Part shown: piece by piece, positions 44,210 through 55,149 of the stretch
Position numbering within the stretch: the stretch's first letter is position 1
How the letters are laid out: each line of letters opens with the position of its first letter
Source of the DNA: Cladocopium goreaui
Taxonomy: Eukaryota > Sar > Dinophyceae > Suessiales > Symbiodiniaceae
Assembly (NCBI GenBank): GCA_947184155.2
Contig: CAMXCT020000454.1
Span: 185,298 to 249,297, forward strand
Reading direction: 5' to 3'
DNA length: 64,000 nucleotides
Made by a program: the position numbers and the translations under genes
The notes under the pieces: generated by a model
The model's database searches: none
Told to the model about the DNA's origin: nothing
Seen by the model: only the letters and a program-made list of their open reading frames with translations

Positions 44210-44416
44210 GGACCACACTTTGTGCCAGCCTGCGCAGTCGACACGTATGTCGAGATTTCACAAGAGGCACTCTATACGGAAATTCACAGGACAATTGCCG
44301 CGCCCGGCCAAAATCGTGCCGCACACTTTGTGCGAGTCTGCGCAGTGGAAACGCATGTCAAGATTTCACAAGAGCTACTTTACACAGAAATTTACAGGAA
44401 AAATGCCGCAGAATGA
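44210..44416. repeat. Two-copy tandem repeat of about 105 bp
   Basis: Copy 1 (44210-44312) and copy 2 (44327-44416) share CACACTTTGTGC, CTGCGCAGT, AAACGCATGTC/GACACGTATGTC, AGATTTCACAAGAG and AAATTYACAGGA. About 80% similar by eye. Confidence 0.8.
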
Positions 44417-44887
44417 GCACCCTGATCAAGCACCGGCCTTTACAGCTACCGTAAGGACCTCTCAGTGTTGACACACTGTTTGGGGAATCATCAGCTGGGG
44501 AGGTTGGCGCGGAGGCCAGCAGATTCAAAGATAGACTGTCGAAAGCAAAGTTGCGCCAGCAATGACCAAGGCATTTGTGTGGTAAATTGAGCGAAGTTAG
44601 CTGCCTGCATCTTTCCCATGCCTTTATAGTCAGTTCTAGCTGTGATGTTAACCAAACAAAGTCCTTGGGTTTCAACCTAGTTGTGGTCGCAGTTCCAATG
44701 TAGTTGGAGTTGTAACAATAGTGCCAGTTGCAAGTATATGTTTCATTGGAGGCTTGTTTTTGTGCGATTTTTTGTTTGTAATTGATTTATTTTACACTTT
44801 CTAACACTGTTAAAAAATGTCAGCAACAATTATCATTTTAACTCAGCATAATTCAAAAGACATGCGCTAGTGAGATATGCAAAATCA

Positions 44888-45190
44888 CGATGAGTCGATA
44901 TGACGATGGAGACGACGGCACGACAACAATGTGCCGACGGCCTGACGACGATAGCTCGGCAGCACGACGACGATGTGCCGACGGCACGACGGCGATAGAC
45001 CGACGGCATGACGACTGCTTGACGACGACATGATGACGATGCGACGACAGCGCGACGACCGCGCGACGACCGTCACAAACGCGGGTTTGACATGTCATAA
45101 ACCCGGGTTTGGCGCTGAACCCGGGCTTATGACGGTCGTCGCTCCGTCGTCGCACCGTCATGGCCTCGTCGTTATGTCGTCGTCATGCCG
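44888..45190. repeat. ACGACGG / CGATAG GC-rich degenerate repeat with inverted part
   Basis: Repeats of GACGACGATGTGCCGACGGCACGACG type from 44888 to 45070. The inverted words CGTCGTCGC... follow at 45130-45190, around a core AAACCCGGGTTT at 45101-45112. The two halves could pair into a long imperfect hairpin. Confidence 0.7.
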
Positions 45191-45490
45191 TTTAACACCT
45201 ACCAATTCTACCAGATATGAAAATTTCATGGTTTCTGACCTTGGTTTTATACATTCCAATCGTTCCAAGGCATAATCTTGCATATCTTGCTGGTTGGTAA
45301 TTTCAAACTAATGTAGTTTCCCATTCCCTTTGTTCAAGTATAATACCCAGTTGCAGCTATGGCCCTCCTCTTACAGTAGTGGGGGGTAAAAACATGTTCG
45401 CTGCAACCCCTATTGCCCGCGGCCAATCCCGCATATCCTTTGACATGCTCAAATTCCTGCGCAGGGGTTAAATTTGTTACTTTCCAAAAC
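45190..45490. other. Noncoding stretch
   Basis: No frame or repeat of note. GTAAAAACATGTTCGCTGCAACCCC resembles words near 31890 and 45690 (AACATGTTTT), which may be a dispersed repeat. Confidence 0.3.
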
Positions 45491-45499
45491 AACAAACAC

Positions 45500-45570
45500 C
45501 AACACCCTAAAACCTAAAACTCTAAAACCTAAAACCCTAAACCCTAAATCAAAACCCTAAATCCTGAAAA
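45500..45570. repeat. Telomere-like CCCTAAA / CCTAAAA interstitial repeat
   Basis: Nine to ten units of CCCTAAA or CCTAAAA in 70 bp. CCCTAAA (TTTAGGG) is the plant-type telomere repeat, also found in dinoflagellates. Here it is short and impure, so it is interstitial or an intron repeat rather than a chromosome end. Confidence 0.8.
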
Positions 45571-45904
45571 CTTAAAGTCAAAATCACTGCGTATAGCCAG
45601 TGTTTTCATTCATCCTTTGGTGATAAGTATATCATATTGTTTGGATGTGTTGTTTGAGTGTGGGCGAACCAGAGGGTTGCGGGGAACATGTTTTAACCTC
45701 GATACTACATTTGGCACGCCCCATGGGATTAGGATGACGATGATGATGTTGATGATCCGTGGTTGACCTTAAGGTGCGTTATTTGAAGACAAACCCGTAT
45801 GAGAAGAATTCAGAATAGAGATTTGGCTGCAAGGCAAGACCTAGGTGAAAATGAAAAGAGTTGGCAAATGGATGGTCATATCCCCAAATATGGCATCAAA
45901 AGTA

Positions 45905-46345
45905 TTTGTTTGGCACATTTGTTCAATGTGCCCTTTTCTGAAACCCTTCATCATCGAAAGGGAGGGGAAAGGGCACCTGCAAAAAATGGCACCAAAACAA
46001 AGAAAAAAATAGCAAACTACAATGCAAACAATACTTCAAAACGCTTACCACCTCTACAGCTTATGCCTTGCAATGCCTTATTCATGTATTTGAAACATTT
46101 TTTCAAATTGCCTTTTTCAGACCCCTCTCGTCACCTAAGCAATGGAAAAATTGCACCTGCAAACGACCAACAAAACAAAAACAAGAAACAAAAGGCTACA
46201 ATGCAAACAACACGTCAAAACATGTACCATCTCTTGAACTCATGCCTTGCAATGCCTTCTTCATGTATTTGGAACATTTTTTCAAGGTGCCCTTTCCTGA
46301 CCCCTTTCATCTTCTAAGGAAAGGAAAAAAGGTCACCTGCAAAAA
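45905..46345. repeat. Three-copy repeat of about 179 bp with foldback arms
   Basis: Copies start near 45905, 46087 and 46266 and share TTTGNNACATTTNTTCAA, then TGCC(C)TTTYCTGA, and a closing CACCTGCAAA. The first copy contains GTGCCCTTT ... AAAGGGCAC; the third has CCTTTCCT ... AGGAAAGG. A 172-codon frame across it is repeat-driven and not called as a gene. Confidence 0.8.
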
Positions 46346-46388
46346 ATGAGCCAAAACGAAGACATATTCCCGGAAGGTAATGTAGTTT

Positions 46389-46918
46389 CAACTTTGGGCC
46401 CCACCCCTAAAAAAAATTGGTGGGGCTCAAATTTGATTCCTTTTCACAGCAAGATTTGAACAGAACCTGTTTTATCTTCAACTCTGGGTACCCAACAAAC
46501 TCTATTTTTTCGTTGGGTTCAAACTGGAATACTTTCACCAGATTTGAAAAGAACATCTTTTTATCTTCAACTCTGGGTACCCAACAAACTATACTTTTTC
46601 GTTGGGTTCAAACTTGAATACTTTCACCAGATTTGAAAAGAACATATTTTTATCTTCAACTTTGGGCCCCACTAAAAATTATAGTTGTTAGTGGGGCTCC
46701 AATTGATTACTTTGACAAAATTTGAAAAAAACAATTTGTTTTTTTCAACTTTGGGCCCCACTAAAAGTAACAATTTTTGGTGGGGCTTAGATTGATATTT
46801 TTTGGTGGGGCTCAAATGAACATACTCCGACAAGATTTGAAAAGAACAGATTTCAGCTTCAACTTTGGGCCCCACTCTTTAAAAAAAATAAGGGGGCTCG
46901 AAGTGAATACTTGGACAA
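46389..46918. repeat. Six-copy satellite of about 89 bp, each unit with a hairpin
   Basis: Units start at CAACTYTGGG near 46389, 46479, 46568, 46657, 46748 and 46859. Each has left arm GCCCCACY or ACCCAAC and a matching right arm RGTGGGGC or GTTGGGT 20-30 bp on, followed by a shared spacer with AGATTTGAAAAGAAC. In two of the units the arm sequence differs from the others, but both sides changed together. Confidence 0.85.
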
Positions 46919-47580
46919 GGTATTATGGCATTTTCCAATGTACTCTGTTTTCAACAACATTTCTCTCTGAACTGCAGGTACCATAGGTTTGTTTCTGCAC
47001 TTGGTAATTCTAATTACTAACTGCCAACTACTGCCTAGTGAATATCACCTGCTAACGAGAAACCTCTCACAACCATACTAGCTAGTAACTAGTAACTATT
47101 AAGTATTCACTATGTATTCACTAGTAAAAGTATGTCCTTTGAAGAGGACGTAGGCCTGTTTAAGGTACTTGAACAGTTTTTTTTTACATATAATCTTTTG
47201 GTTGGTGGGCATGGCTTACAACATGAATGCTTCTTCACAAACATTTTGACACAATATGTTTTGAAATCCTAAGAATTAAACATTTTTTGGAAAGTGTGCA
47301 TTGCACACAATTGTTATTTTACATTCCAAGTTTTTCCAGCTTCTTTCCAAATACCTTTGGTTGCAAGCTAGTTTCTTCAAAGAGAAAAGGGAGCAATATT
47401 GAAAAAGTCTCCATTTTGAAATTGGTGTACAGAGGTCGTCCAAGCCATATTCAAAATTCCCAAAGTTCATATGTTCACGTTAAAATTAGGCATTGCGGCA
47501 TTGCACCAAAATCAAGCAATTTAAAATTTCCTCATAGATTGCTTGAATAGGATTGCTGAATTAAGCAATCTTCTTATTTG
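46919..47580. other. Stretch with no recognised gene
   Basis: ACTAGTAACTAGTAACTATT short repeats at 47081-47100. A 107-codon + frame (47227-47550) has no family. The end holds GATTGCT-AATTAAGCAATC inverted words (47530-47588). Confidence 0.35.
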
Positions 47581-47939
47581 AGCAATCTTGGAAGACCCAC
47601 AGCGAAACAGAGTGCTACTGAAGGACGGATCATGCCCTCGGCCAGCCGCTGCTGGTGCCCAACGTTGCTTTTTTGTTCCCTATCTTCTCTTGCTTGCTCT
47701 TGCAGCTTGCTTGCTTCTTCGAGTATTTTGGCTACCGTTTTGCTCTCGCTGCTTGCTTCTTCTAGTTCTTTTGCTGGCTTCTTGCTCTTGCAGCTTGTAC
47801 CATCTTCTTCCCCTTGCTGTCGGCAGGGGTCGGCGGATATTTTCCTTCTTCCCCTTCACTGAAACTCTCCGTTTGGCATTGCTTCTCTGGCGCGCTTCCC
47901 CTGGTTCCCTGGGGTCGGCGGATATATATGATTATATTC
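47581..47939. other. Low-complexity stretch
   Basis: TCTTGCTTGC/CTTCTAGTTC-like direct repeats and a duplicated GGGGTCGGCGGATAT (47827 and 47911). Leucine-rich frames here are products of the repeat. Confidence 0.4.
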
Positions 47940-47944
47940 ACTAA

Positions 47945-48840
47945 GCCCACATAAACTTACACCAGCCCTAAATAGATCTAAAACCAGGCCTGAATAAATC
48001 GTAAACCAACGCTAAACAAACCTTAAAGCAACCCTGAGTAGGTCCTACACCAACTCTAGATAGATCCTAAACCAAGCCTAAATAAACCCTAAAACCAACC
48101 GTAAATAGATCCTAAACCAGCCCTAAATAGACTTAATAGATGCTAACCCAAGCCTAAACAGATTTTATACCAACCCTAAAAAGATCTTAAACCAGGCCTA
48201 AATAGATCCTAAACCAACCCTCAACAAACTTTAAACCAACCCTAAACAGATCCTAAGCCAAGCCTAAATTAACCCTAAAGCCAACCCTGAACAGATCCTA
48301 AACCGATCCTAAATAATTAGATTTTTAACCAAGCCTAAATACAGTTTAAATACACATCAACACTAAGAAAATCCTAAACCACCCCTAAATAAATAGATTT
48401 TAAAACAAGCCGGCATAAAACCCTAAACCAATTACCAAATAAACCTCACACCCATCTTAAATGGATCTTAAACGAACCCTTAAAAAATCCTAAACCAAAC
48501 CTAAATAACCTAAACCAACCCAAAATACATCTTGAACAAAACCTAAATAAATACTAAACCAACCCCAAACAAATTTAAAAACAACCCTAAATAGGTCTTA
48601 ATCCAACCCTAGATATATTTCAAACCAAACCTAAATTAAGCATAAAACCGACCCTACATCGTTTTTAAACAAACCCTAAATATCCCTAAATAGATTTTTA
48701 ACCAAGCCTAAGTATTAACCACAAAATCCTAAGAACATCCTAAACTAACCCTTAAAAAATATTTAAATAAAGCCGAACTTTAAAACAAACCCTTAAAAAA
48801 CCTGAAGCCAAACCTAGCAAAAAACCTTAAACGAACCCTA
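47945..48840. repeat. Degenerate CCTAAA array, about 0.9 kb
   Basis: About forty diverged units built on CCCTAAATAGATCCTAAACCAA, with a local period of about 22 bp. The core CCTAAA is one base short of the telomere repeat CCCTAAA, and full CCCTAAA occurs many times. There are no long open frames. It resembles a decayed subtelomeric or telomere-derived satellite. Confidence 0.85.
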
Positions 48841-49981
48841 GATGAATTCCAGTTGCAAACAACCATATTACATGAACAGTTCGAGCGCCAAAATGTAGCA
48901 AATTCCATCCAAAATAAAAGGTTCGGACTCCAAAAAGGTGCAAATACCGTTGAAATGGCAGCTTCCAGCTCCAAATTGCGGCAAATAGCAAGGAAAATGG
49001 ACAGAACAGGAAATAAAAGAAAACAAAACGGAAAAAAAAAAATCTCCAAACAATTCCGGACCCACTTTTCATTAGCAGCTCATTGTTCTCGTATTATTTT
49101 TGTCCTTGTTCTTCTATTCCATTCCTCTTCTTTTTGTTCGTAGTCTTGTTATTTCTGATTCCTCGTGCTGTTCCTGTTTTTTTGCCGCTGCTGTTGTCAT
49201 TGTGGCCGTAGTGGGTGGTCATGGTCCTTGCAGATGGAATCGGTTGTGCCTGTGTAGTCTACTGTAGTTTGAACCAACTCATGCAATAGCTTTCCGATTT
49301 GAACTTAGCTGATTCCACCACAAACAGCCTGCGCATGCCTTCGCTAACTTTGCCTAGGTGTCACTGGTAAGCCTGCAACAGCAAGGGCATCCGCAAGATC
49401 AAAAGATGACGAGATACAGAAGGCCCCCACCTGCATCATTTTGATTTGATTCAAAGACAGTTTCAGTAGCCAATCTGGCTGAAGTCTGATTGGCGTACCT
49501 AGGTCTTCAATGACATAGACACAGGTGGCAGTGGAGTGACTTGTCTCATGAAATTGGGCCAACATGTAATAATTAATAATCATCTATTGGCCTAGATTTG
49601 TTCGGAAGATTTCTGCAACTGAGCTGAGGTCTTAACCCTTGAAGATTTGCAGAGCTACTTGTGCGATCATTTAGGCTTTGGGCAGGTCGGCAGCCAGTCG
49701 CCCGATCTGTTCCGCTTCCAGATGCTTAGACATGTGTTGGTCAGGCTGAAGCATTTGGATTTATGAAGACTTTCGGCCAAGGCGGGGGCCAATACAAGCT
49801 ATGTGCAACTCGTTTGACATTTTTCCATGATCATTTGTTCAAGAATGGTTGAATCCTGGAAGTCTCCAGTTGAAGCGTGTTTCTGTGTGTTTCTGTGTGT
49901 TTCTCATTCCAACTTCGCGTGCGCTGGCGGAAAAAAGCGCCATTGCCCCACTCGGTGTCTCTCAGATTTTCGGTCGCCGCC
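48841..49981. other. Upstream region of the following gene
   Basis: No recognised gene. It includes an A-rich tract (49018-49045), ordinary mixed sequence, and a CTGTGTGTTT triplet repeat at 49880-49905 about 80 bp before the start codon. Several AG sites between 49910 and 49975 could serve as trans-splice acceptors. Confidence 0.35.
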
Positions 49982-51594
49982 ATGGCCGCTATGGCTTCCG
50001 TCAACGACATCATGAAGGCCATCAACCAAAGCTGCCGAGCCAAAGGAGGTCACTACGCTGGTTACAGTTGCCAGGTGGGGACGGTGACATGTAAGACATT
50101 TCTGAAAAAGCACATAAGATCAACTCAGATCAAACAAAATTTGAAATGCATGAAGGACTTTGATGTATTAGCATAACATCAAATATTGTGATGTGTGCTT
50201 TGTACTTGAACTGAATGGAAGGGAACAATATACTATAGTATTGTTGACTGCAATGTATAGATGTATACATGCATACCCAATCATTCCTTTTATACAAGAT
50301 ATATATAAATTATATAAATTATATACTGTACCTGCAGGATTTTTTGGTGGAACCTTTGTGATTTCAGTTTGCATCTGAGAAGCTATACCCTCAGGTAGTT
50401 TCATGGGACGACGTTTGTCGTGGCGAAGTTGATGGTGCATTGTCATGCTGGGGGGCAAACATCACCGACACCTACCTGAAGAGCAAATCCGGGGCAAATC
50501 TCTTCACAGTTCGAAGCGACAACTGGAACGAGCGTTTGGGAGTTGTTTCTTCTTCTGATGTGGCAGTAGTTGCAGCAAAGGAGGCCGGACCCTTACAACC
50601 AGTGACTCTGCGCAACCTGTTGCAACAGCTTGGAGAGTTTGGCTCTTATGCTGGCTTGGCTGAGAACTCGGATCTTTCCAATGCTGATCTGGATGCCAAG
50701 TGCTCCATCCGCTTCCAGACCACGTTCATTCCCGTGCAAGGCGATGACGGCGATGCCCTTGGCAAATTGGAGTTTGCAACGGAGGCCTACAACTACAATA
50801 CGATGGATGATTCTGACCCTCGGAATTTGGTGCTTCTTTGTACCAGTCAGGGTGTTGCTGTCCAGCAAGATGGCAGTGGAGCCAAGAAACTCTTCCATCA
50901 CGCGGTTGACGATCAAGGCCAAATCCATCGATATTGGCTTGAGGCCGAAGAAAGCAAACACAAAGTTGGGGGTGAGCAACGAGAGACTCAAGAGGAGCGA
51001 GCAGAGGCACAAGCACGTGGAAAGGCCACTTCCAGTGTCATCGGCATCAGAGCTATGGGACAGCGCTTCAACGTCCTCATGACAATTCAGGTGCCGTTGC
51101 AGCAGAAGAAGCCAGCCAGGATGGACATATGCTGGGGAGCTGAATGTGAAGAGGAAGAAGGCTGCTGCGAAGATTCCGATGACGACTGGGACATGATGGA
51201 CATGTGTGGAGCTATGGAGCGCAGCATGAAGTGTCGGGAGCGGAGAAGTGCTGTCGGGACGTGCACCGCTGCCCGCGTTTCTCGGGGATCTGAGTACGAC
51301 GTTTGGCCTGGTCTGTCTGTTCAAGCGCCGGAACGGCATGGATCTGAACATGTCACATTAACGGTGGTTATGTACAACACAGTGAAAGGTGGCGTTCCAA
51401 GCGCAGAAGATGTTGCTGCAGCCGTTGATGACTTGGAGGCCCTTTACCAGTCGTGCTCTGAGAATGGCTTCCTGGCAGATGACCTGATGAATTTCATGAA
51501 AGAGGAGCTGAAGGTTGCAGACATGACTTCCATATACTTCCATTGCAGCAAAGCTCAGCTTTCAGCCTCCAGCTCCTGTGGTGGTGAACAATGA
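49982..51594 (+). CDS. Conserved-looking two-exon protein of unknown function, 439 residues
   Basis: Exon 1 is 49982-50074 (31 codons, begins MAAMASVNDIMKAINQ); its ATG sits in the strong context GCCGCCATGG. Exon 2 is 50368-51594 and starts in phase 0 after TTTCAG. The donor is GTGGGG. Recognisable blocks are GALSCWGANITDTYL, FTVRSDNWNERLGVV, a long globular part with KKLFHHAVDDQGQIHRYWLE, SSVIGIRAMGQRFNVLM, then a Cys/Asp/Glu-rich loop (CWGAECEEEEGCCEDSDDD) and a helical end. I know of no function. The block order feels like a dinoflagellate and diatom family of uncharacterised soluble proteins. The acidic Cys loop could bind metal, which is inference only. No signal peptide or membrane segment. 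Confidence 0.85.
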
Positions 51595-52205
51595 TGTATT
51601 TCCATCTTGAATGGGCCCCGATAGGCCCCACCTTGCCATGTAATATCATGTAATCACAAGTTGTACAGCAGTGGTTTAGCGATTAGGCTGCTTTCGGTTT
51701 GCCAGGGCTGCCCTGTACAGAAGGCATTGGACAAAAATGTCCTGGCAACTTGCAACGAAGTGATGTGTTGAACACGTGCAGCTGAATCAACACAAAAAGG
51801 GGAGGTGCTGCGAAGTTACTGGCTGGAGCAACTCAAAATCAGAAGACCAGAAACTGGACATTTGGACATTCATGCAGGCGATGGAGTTTCAATGGAAGGC
51901 TTCAAGAAGGGCTATGCCAGTGGGGATCCCAGAGTGTGAACGCAGATGTGCCAGTCAAAGCAGCAGTTGAACTCAGTATGTAGTTATCAGAGGGAAAGTC
52001 AGAACTCTGTAAAGGCAACATGAGGTGACACGGTAATATGCATTATGTAAAATAAGTTATGGATTGTATGCACCATGTGGATTTAAGCGAACAACTCCTG
52101 GGAAGGACTGACACCTTTCTTGTTGAGCAAGCGCACGGGCCTCGGTTCACTAGTTGAATTGAACTCCTGAATCCTTGGGATATCCTCGGGATATCCAAGG
52201 ACAAA
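51595..52205. other. 3' flank and intergenic stretch
   Basis: Contains TGTAATATCATGTAATCAC downstream of the stop. Frames such as 51776-51970 have no recognised family and compete between frames. Confidence 0.35.
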
Positions 52206-53152
52206 ATGAAGTTCTTATCCGAAAGGATGGTTCGCCAAGAGCTGAGAACGGAAATAGAAACTGCTGCCGGGCTGCCCTTGGTGGTTCGCCAACAGCACCT
52301 GCAGCCATTACATTCGGGTGTCAAACGCACTGCTCACTTTAGAGAAGTGATATAGGAGATTGCCGAGGCTGAGTTCCATGGGTCCTCAAAGTCTGCAAAT
52401 TGAGGAGCTGGATGACTGCGAGGTGCTTGTAAAGTAGAATAACAAATCGATCTAAAGGGAAAAAGGTTTTGCTCCTCTTTGAGAAGCTTGGCTGTTGGCA
52501 CTTCCTTCCGGCTTTGCAGAGTCAGAGCCAGGTGTATATTTGCGAAGTGACCAACACCATATTCGTGGACGAATGTGCCTTGCTCAGCAAATCTGTTGAG
52601 GAGAGTTTCTAAACAGTTTCAGCTGTCCGCAAGGCAAGCGATGCGCTATGCTTATTGGTGTGGCACTGAGTTTCGTGAGTTTGCACGCCTTCATGCTTCA
52701 CCTGGCTGGTTCCTGTCAAGCACGCAATGTTTGAAAGACTTGATATCATAGGCACAGAAACGATCATGAGCTGACGCTAGGCCCTTGCGAAACCTCTGTG
52801 TTCGTTCGAGACTGTGACTTGGCTTTTCAATCAACCACGCATATATAGCTTAGTGCCTAAACGTGCGTTTGGAATCCTTGCTGCACAACCCGTTTCCACC
52901 ATGATGACCTACTTGCACCTACCATGTACTTGCTACTGTACAGCCTAGGTGAAGATTGCGTGTTTTGGCCAGACCCCAAGTCCTTCAAAAAGATCACGTG
53001 CAAGAGATTCCCATCACTTGCATGTCATGGAGGATTGCAGCCCAGCAGCTGCGCACAAGAGGATGCAAGCGGTGCAAATTCTTCTTGTACTCCAAGCAGA
53101 TGTCTCAGAGACAGGTTCAGTCAGTGGACAATTAATCGATGAGTGCATCTGA
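52206..53152 (+). CDS. Candidate exons of an unrecognised + strand gene
   Basis: Segments that read as protein: 52206-52361 (MKFLSERMVRQELRTEIETA, with GLPLVVRQQHLQPLHSGVKR), about 52385-52437 (PQSLQIEELDDCEVLVK), 52519-52612 (SQVYICEVTNTIFVDECALL, ending SKSVEESF before TAA), and 53027-53152 (HKRMQAVQILLVLQADVSET). All are helical or mixed, with AG acceptors nearby, but no family is recognised and order or joining is unproven. Confidence 0.4.
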
Positions 53153-53164
53153 TAATATGTATGA

Positions 53165-53400
53165 GTATGTATCATTTATACATATCTCATACATATATTT
53201 ACATGTAATCATATTATAATCATATATCATATAACATATAATTAAGGGGCTCCGCCCCCTGCCGCCGACCCCTGGGCTGAGCCTGCGATCAGCTTCTCCA
53301 TGGCCCTGAAGCACACACACACACACACACGCATATATAAAGATATATATATATATATATATCTATACATATATATATATATATATGTATGGTTATACAC
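53165..53400. repeat. AT and CA microsatellites around a GC-rich block
   Basis: (CA)n at 53311-53330, then (TA)n to 53390. The preceding GGGGCTCCGCCCC (53247-53259) begins a GC-rich block that shares CTGCCGCC and GGGGTC words with 32612 and 47827. Confidence 0.75.
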
Positions 53401-53642
53401 TGCAAAGTTAGGTGTGCGTTGATTATGTATACATGGGTGCAATTCTGCTAAGGGGCTGACATGACAAAGCCAGAGTAGAAACATAATTATATCAGTGGTT
53501 CAATCTTGCTTGGTTGCCGAATCAAGGCTGTCTGGTGCCATGCTTTTGCAGCTTTTGGATCGATAGTGTGAGAAGTAGCAGCACAGGCACACTGGGACAA
53601 ATTTCACCCGCAATAGCGAGGGTTGTTTGCGCTTTTTGTCCG

Positions 53643-53898
53643 GCCATGGATCACATTGAATTCAAAGTCCCTGCTGGGTGCTACACAGAAGCTTCTGTGA
53701 AGGACGCAGCCAGCATTTGTTCCACCAGCTGTTGCGAGCAGAAGTCTAGGCAACCAACTACTTGTAGCTGCAACTAGCTGATTGGTTCTGTTGCGGTGCC
53801 GAGAGTTGTGACATTGCAGGAACTGAGAGCCTTCCTCAGCTGCACGCATCGGAAGATCGGCGAAGGATCTCTTCTGTGGCGCGTGAGGCTCAGAACTT
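53643..53898 (+). CDS. Candidate exons, small cysteine-rich segment and helical segment
   Basis: 53646-53777 codes MDHIEFKVPAGCYTEASVKD, then a Cys-rich tail ending CSCN before TAG. About 53787-53895 reads VAVPRVVTLQELRAFLSCTH and RKIGEGSLLWRVRL in another frame. They may be separate exons of one gene. No family recognised. Confidence 0.35.
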
Positions 53899-54201
53899 GA
53901 CATTTTGGACCACTTTTGCGAGGTTTGGTAGATTTCGCCTGTTGGTCCTGGAAATGGTAAAGTCACAGATGATCACAGATGATTTCGCCGTTTCGCGACG
54001 ATTTACGTCTTTGTCTGTAAGACATTTTAAGAAGCCTTTGTGGTGGGAGGCTTCAGTTGGCCGACATGAAAGAGGCGCCATGGGGAATATCTTGATTTTC
54101 ATTATCTGAGCACATGAGTTGTTTTTTTTTGCGGAAAACCGTTGATTAATATAACTATATCATAAAATATCATATATACATACATATTTATATATATATA
54201 C

Positions 54202-55072
54202 ATGTATAGATATATATATATATACATATACATATATGTAGCTAAGGCTGGCCATGATACTGGGATTGAACTGGTAATCGAAAAACGCCCTGAAGTTGAC
54301 ACAACAGTGGCCATTTTAGAAAAATGGCTAGTTTTGCAAAAAAATACTTTGCGTTGCCAACATATTAGTTCCACCAATCTTGCAGCAGTTCTGCTCACAT
54401 TGCAGGAATTTCAACGAAAGATGAGCGACTTTGACCGAAAGAAAGCCATGGATATGCGAACGCTCAGCAAGGTCTGGCTGATTTCACAAGTGGTTTGGGG
54501 ATTTCTCAAGTACGATTTCACCTCGTGGATTCCCATTGTTGTAGGAATGTCGGTGTAGGAATTGAAGGGAAACCTTCAAAAAAATACACCCCTTTATCTT
54601 GGAAAACACATAATACTGCTAAACAAATCATGTTCATAAACACGATTATATAAATGCATGTTTCAACCAATTCAATCCAATTCATACATTAATGTGAAAG
54701 TTGGCATGTTCAGAAATGCAATCTAATACGAATTAATCTAATGTGGGTAAAAGAATCATAAACCATCTCCCAAATCACCATATTTATAGGTGGTATGTTT
54801 ACCATTCCCAGGCATGGATGGTTTATGGCATTGCTTTCATTGTTTTACCATGTTTTACCCTTTGGTTATTTAACATGCCATGGAAAATCACAATTTTTAA
54901 TAGGTAAACCATCTATAAATGGGCCATTTTCCATGGCTATGGTAAATAACCAGAGGGTACCATGTTTTACCCCACATTATCGGTGTTGATTTTCGCAGAA
55001 CGTCAGGACTTTGAGAAGAAGGTGGAGATTGAGGCAGCGAAGCTTCGAGCGAGAACCAAGGAGCTTCGATAG
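54202..55072 (+). CDS. Candidate terminal exons of a helical protein
   Basis: 54202-54558 is open for 118 codons; after a TATA-repeat start it reads EKRPEVDTTVAILEKWLVLQ, NTLRCQHISSTNLAAVLLTL, QEFQRKMSDFDRKKAMDMRT and ends in a hydrophobic WIPIVVGM. After acceptor TTTCGCAG, 54999-55072 reads RQDFEKKVEIEAAKLRARTK and stops at TAG 55070-55072. The two could be consecutive exons, or the first could be a complete end by itself. Coiled coil is likely; no family is named. Confidence 0.45.
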
Positions 55073-55149
55073 TCGCCGTGTCGCACCATAAAGTTGGGCC
55101 GGAAAAAACAAGCGCAAAAAATGAACTGTTGGACCCAAATCAGAATAGA

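Noticed and set aside
43644..44454. 226-codon poly-His/Ile and poly-Asp/Met frames
   Set aside because: GAT microsatellite; both strands open for the same reason.
45799..46317. 172-codon + frame
   Set aside because: It spans the 179-bp repeat; the protein repeats simply mirror the DNA repeat.
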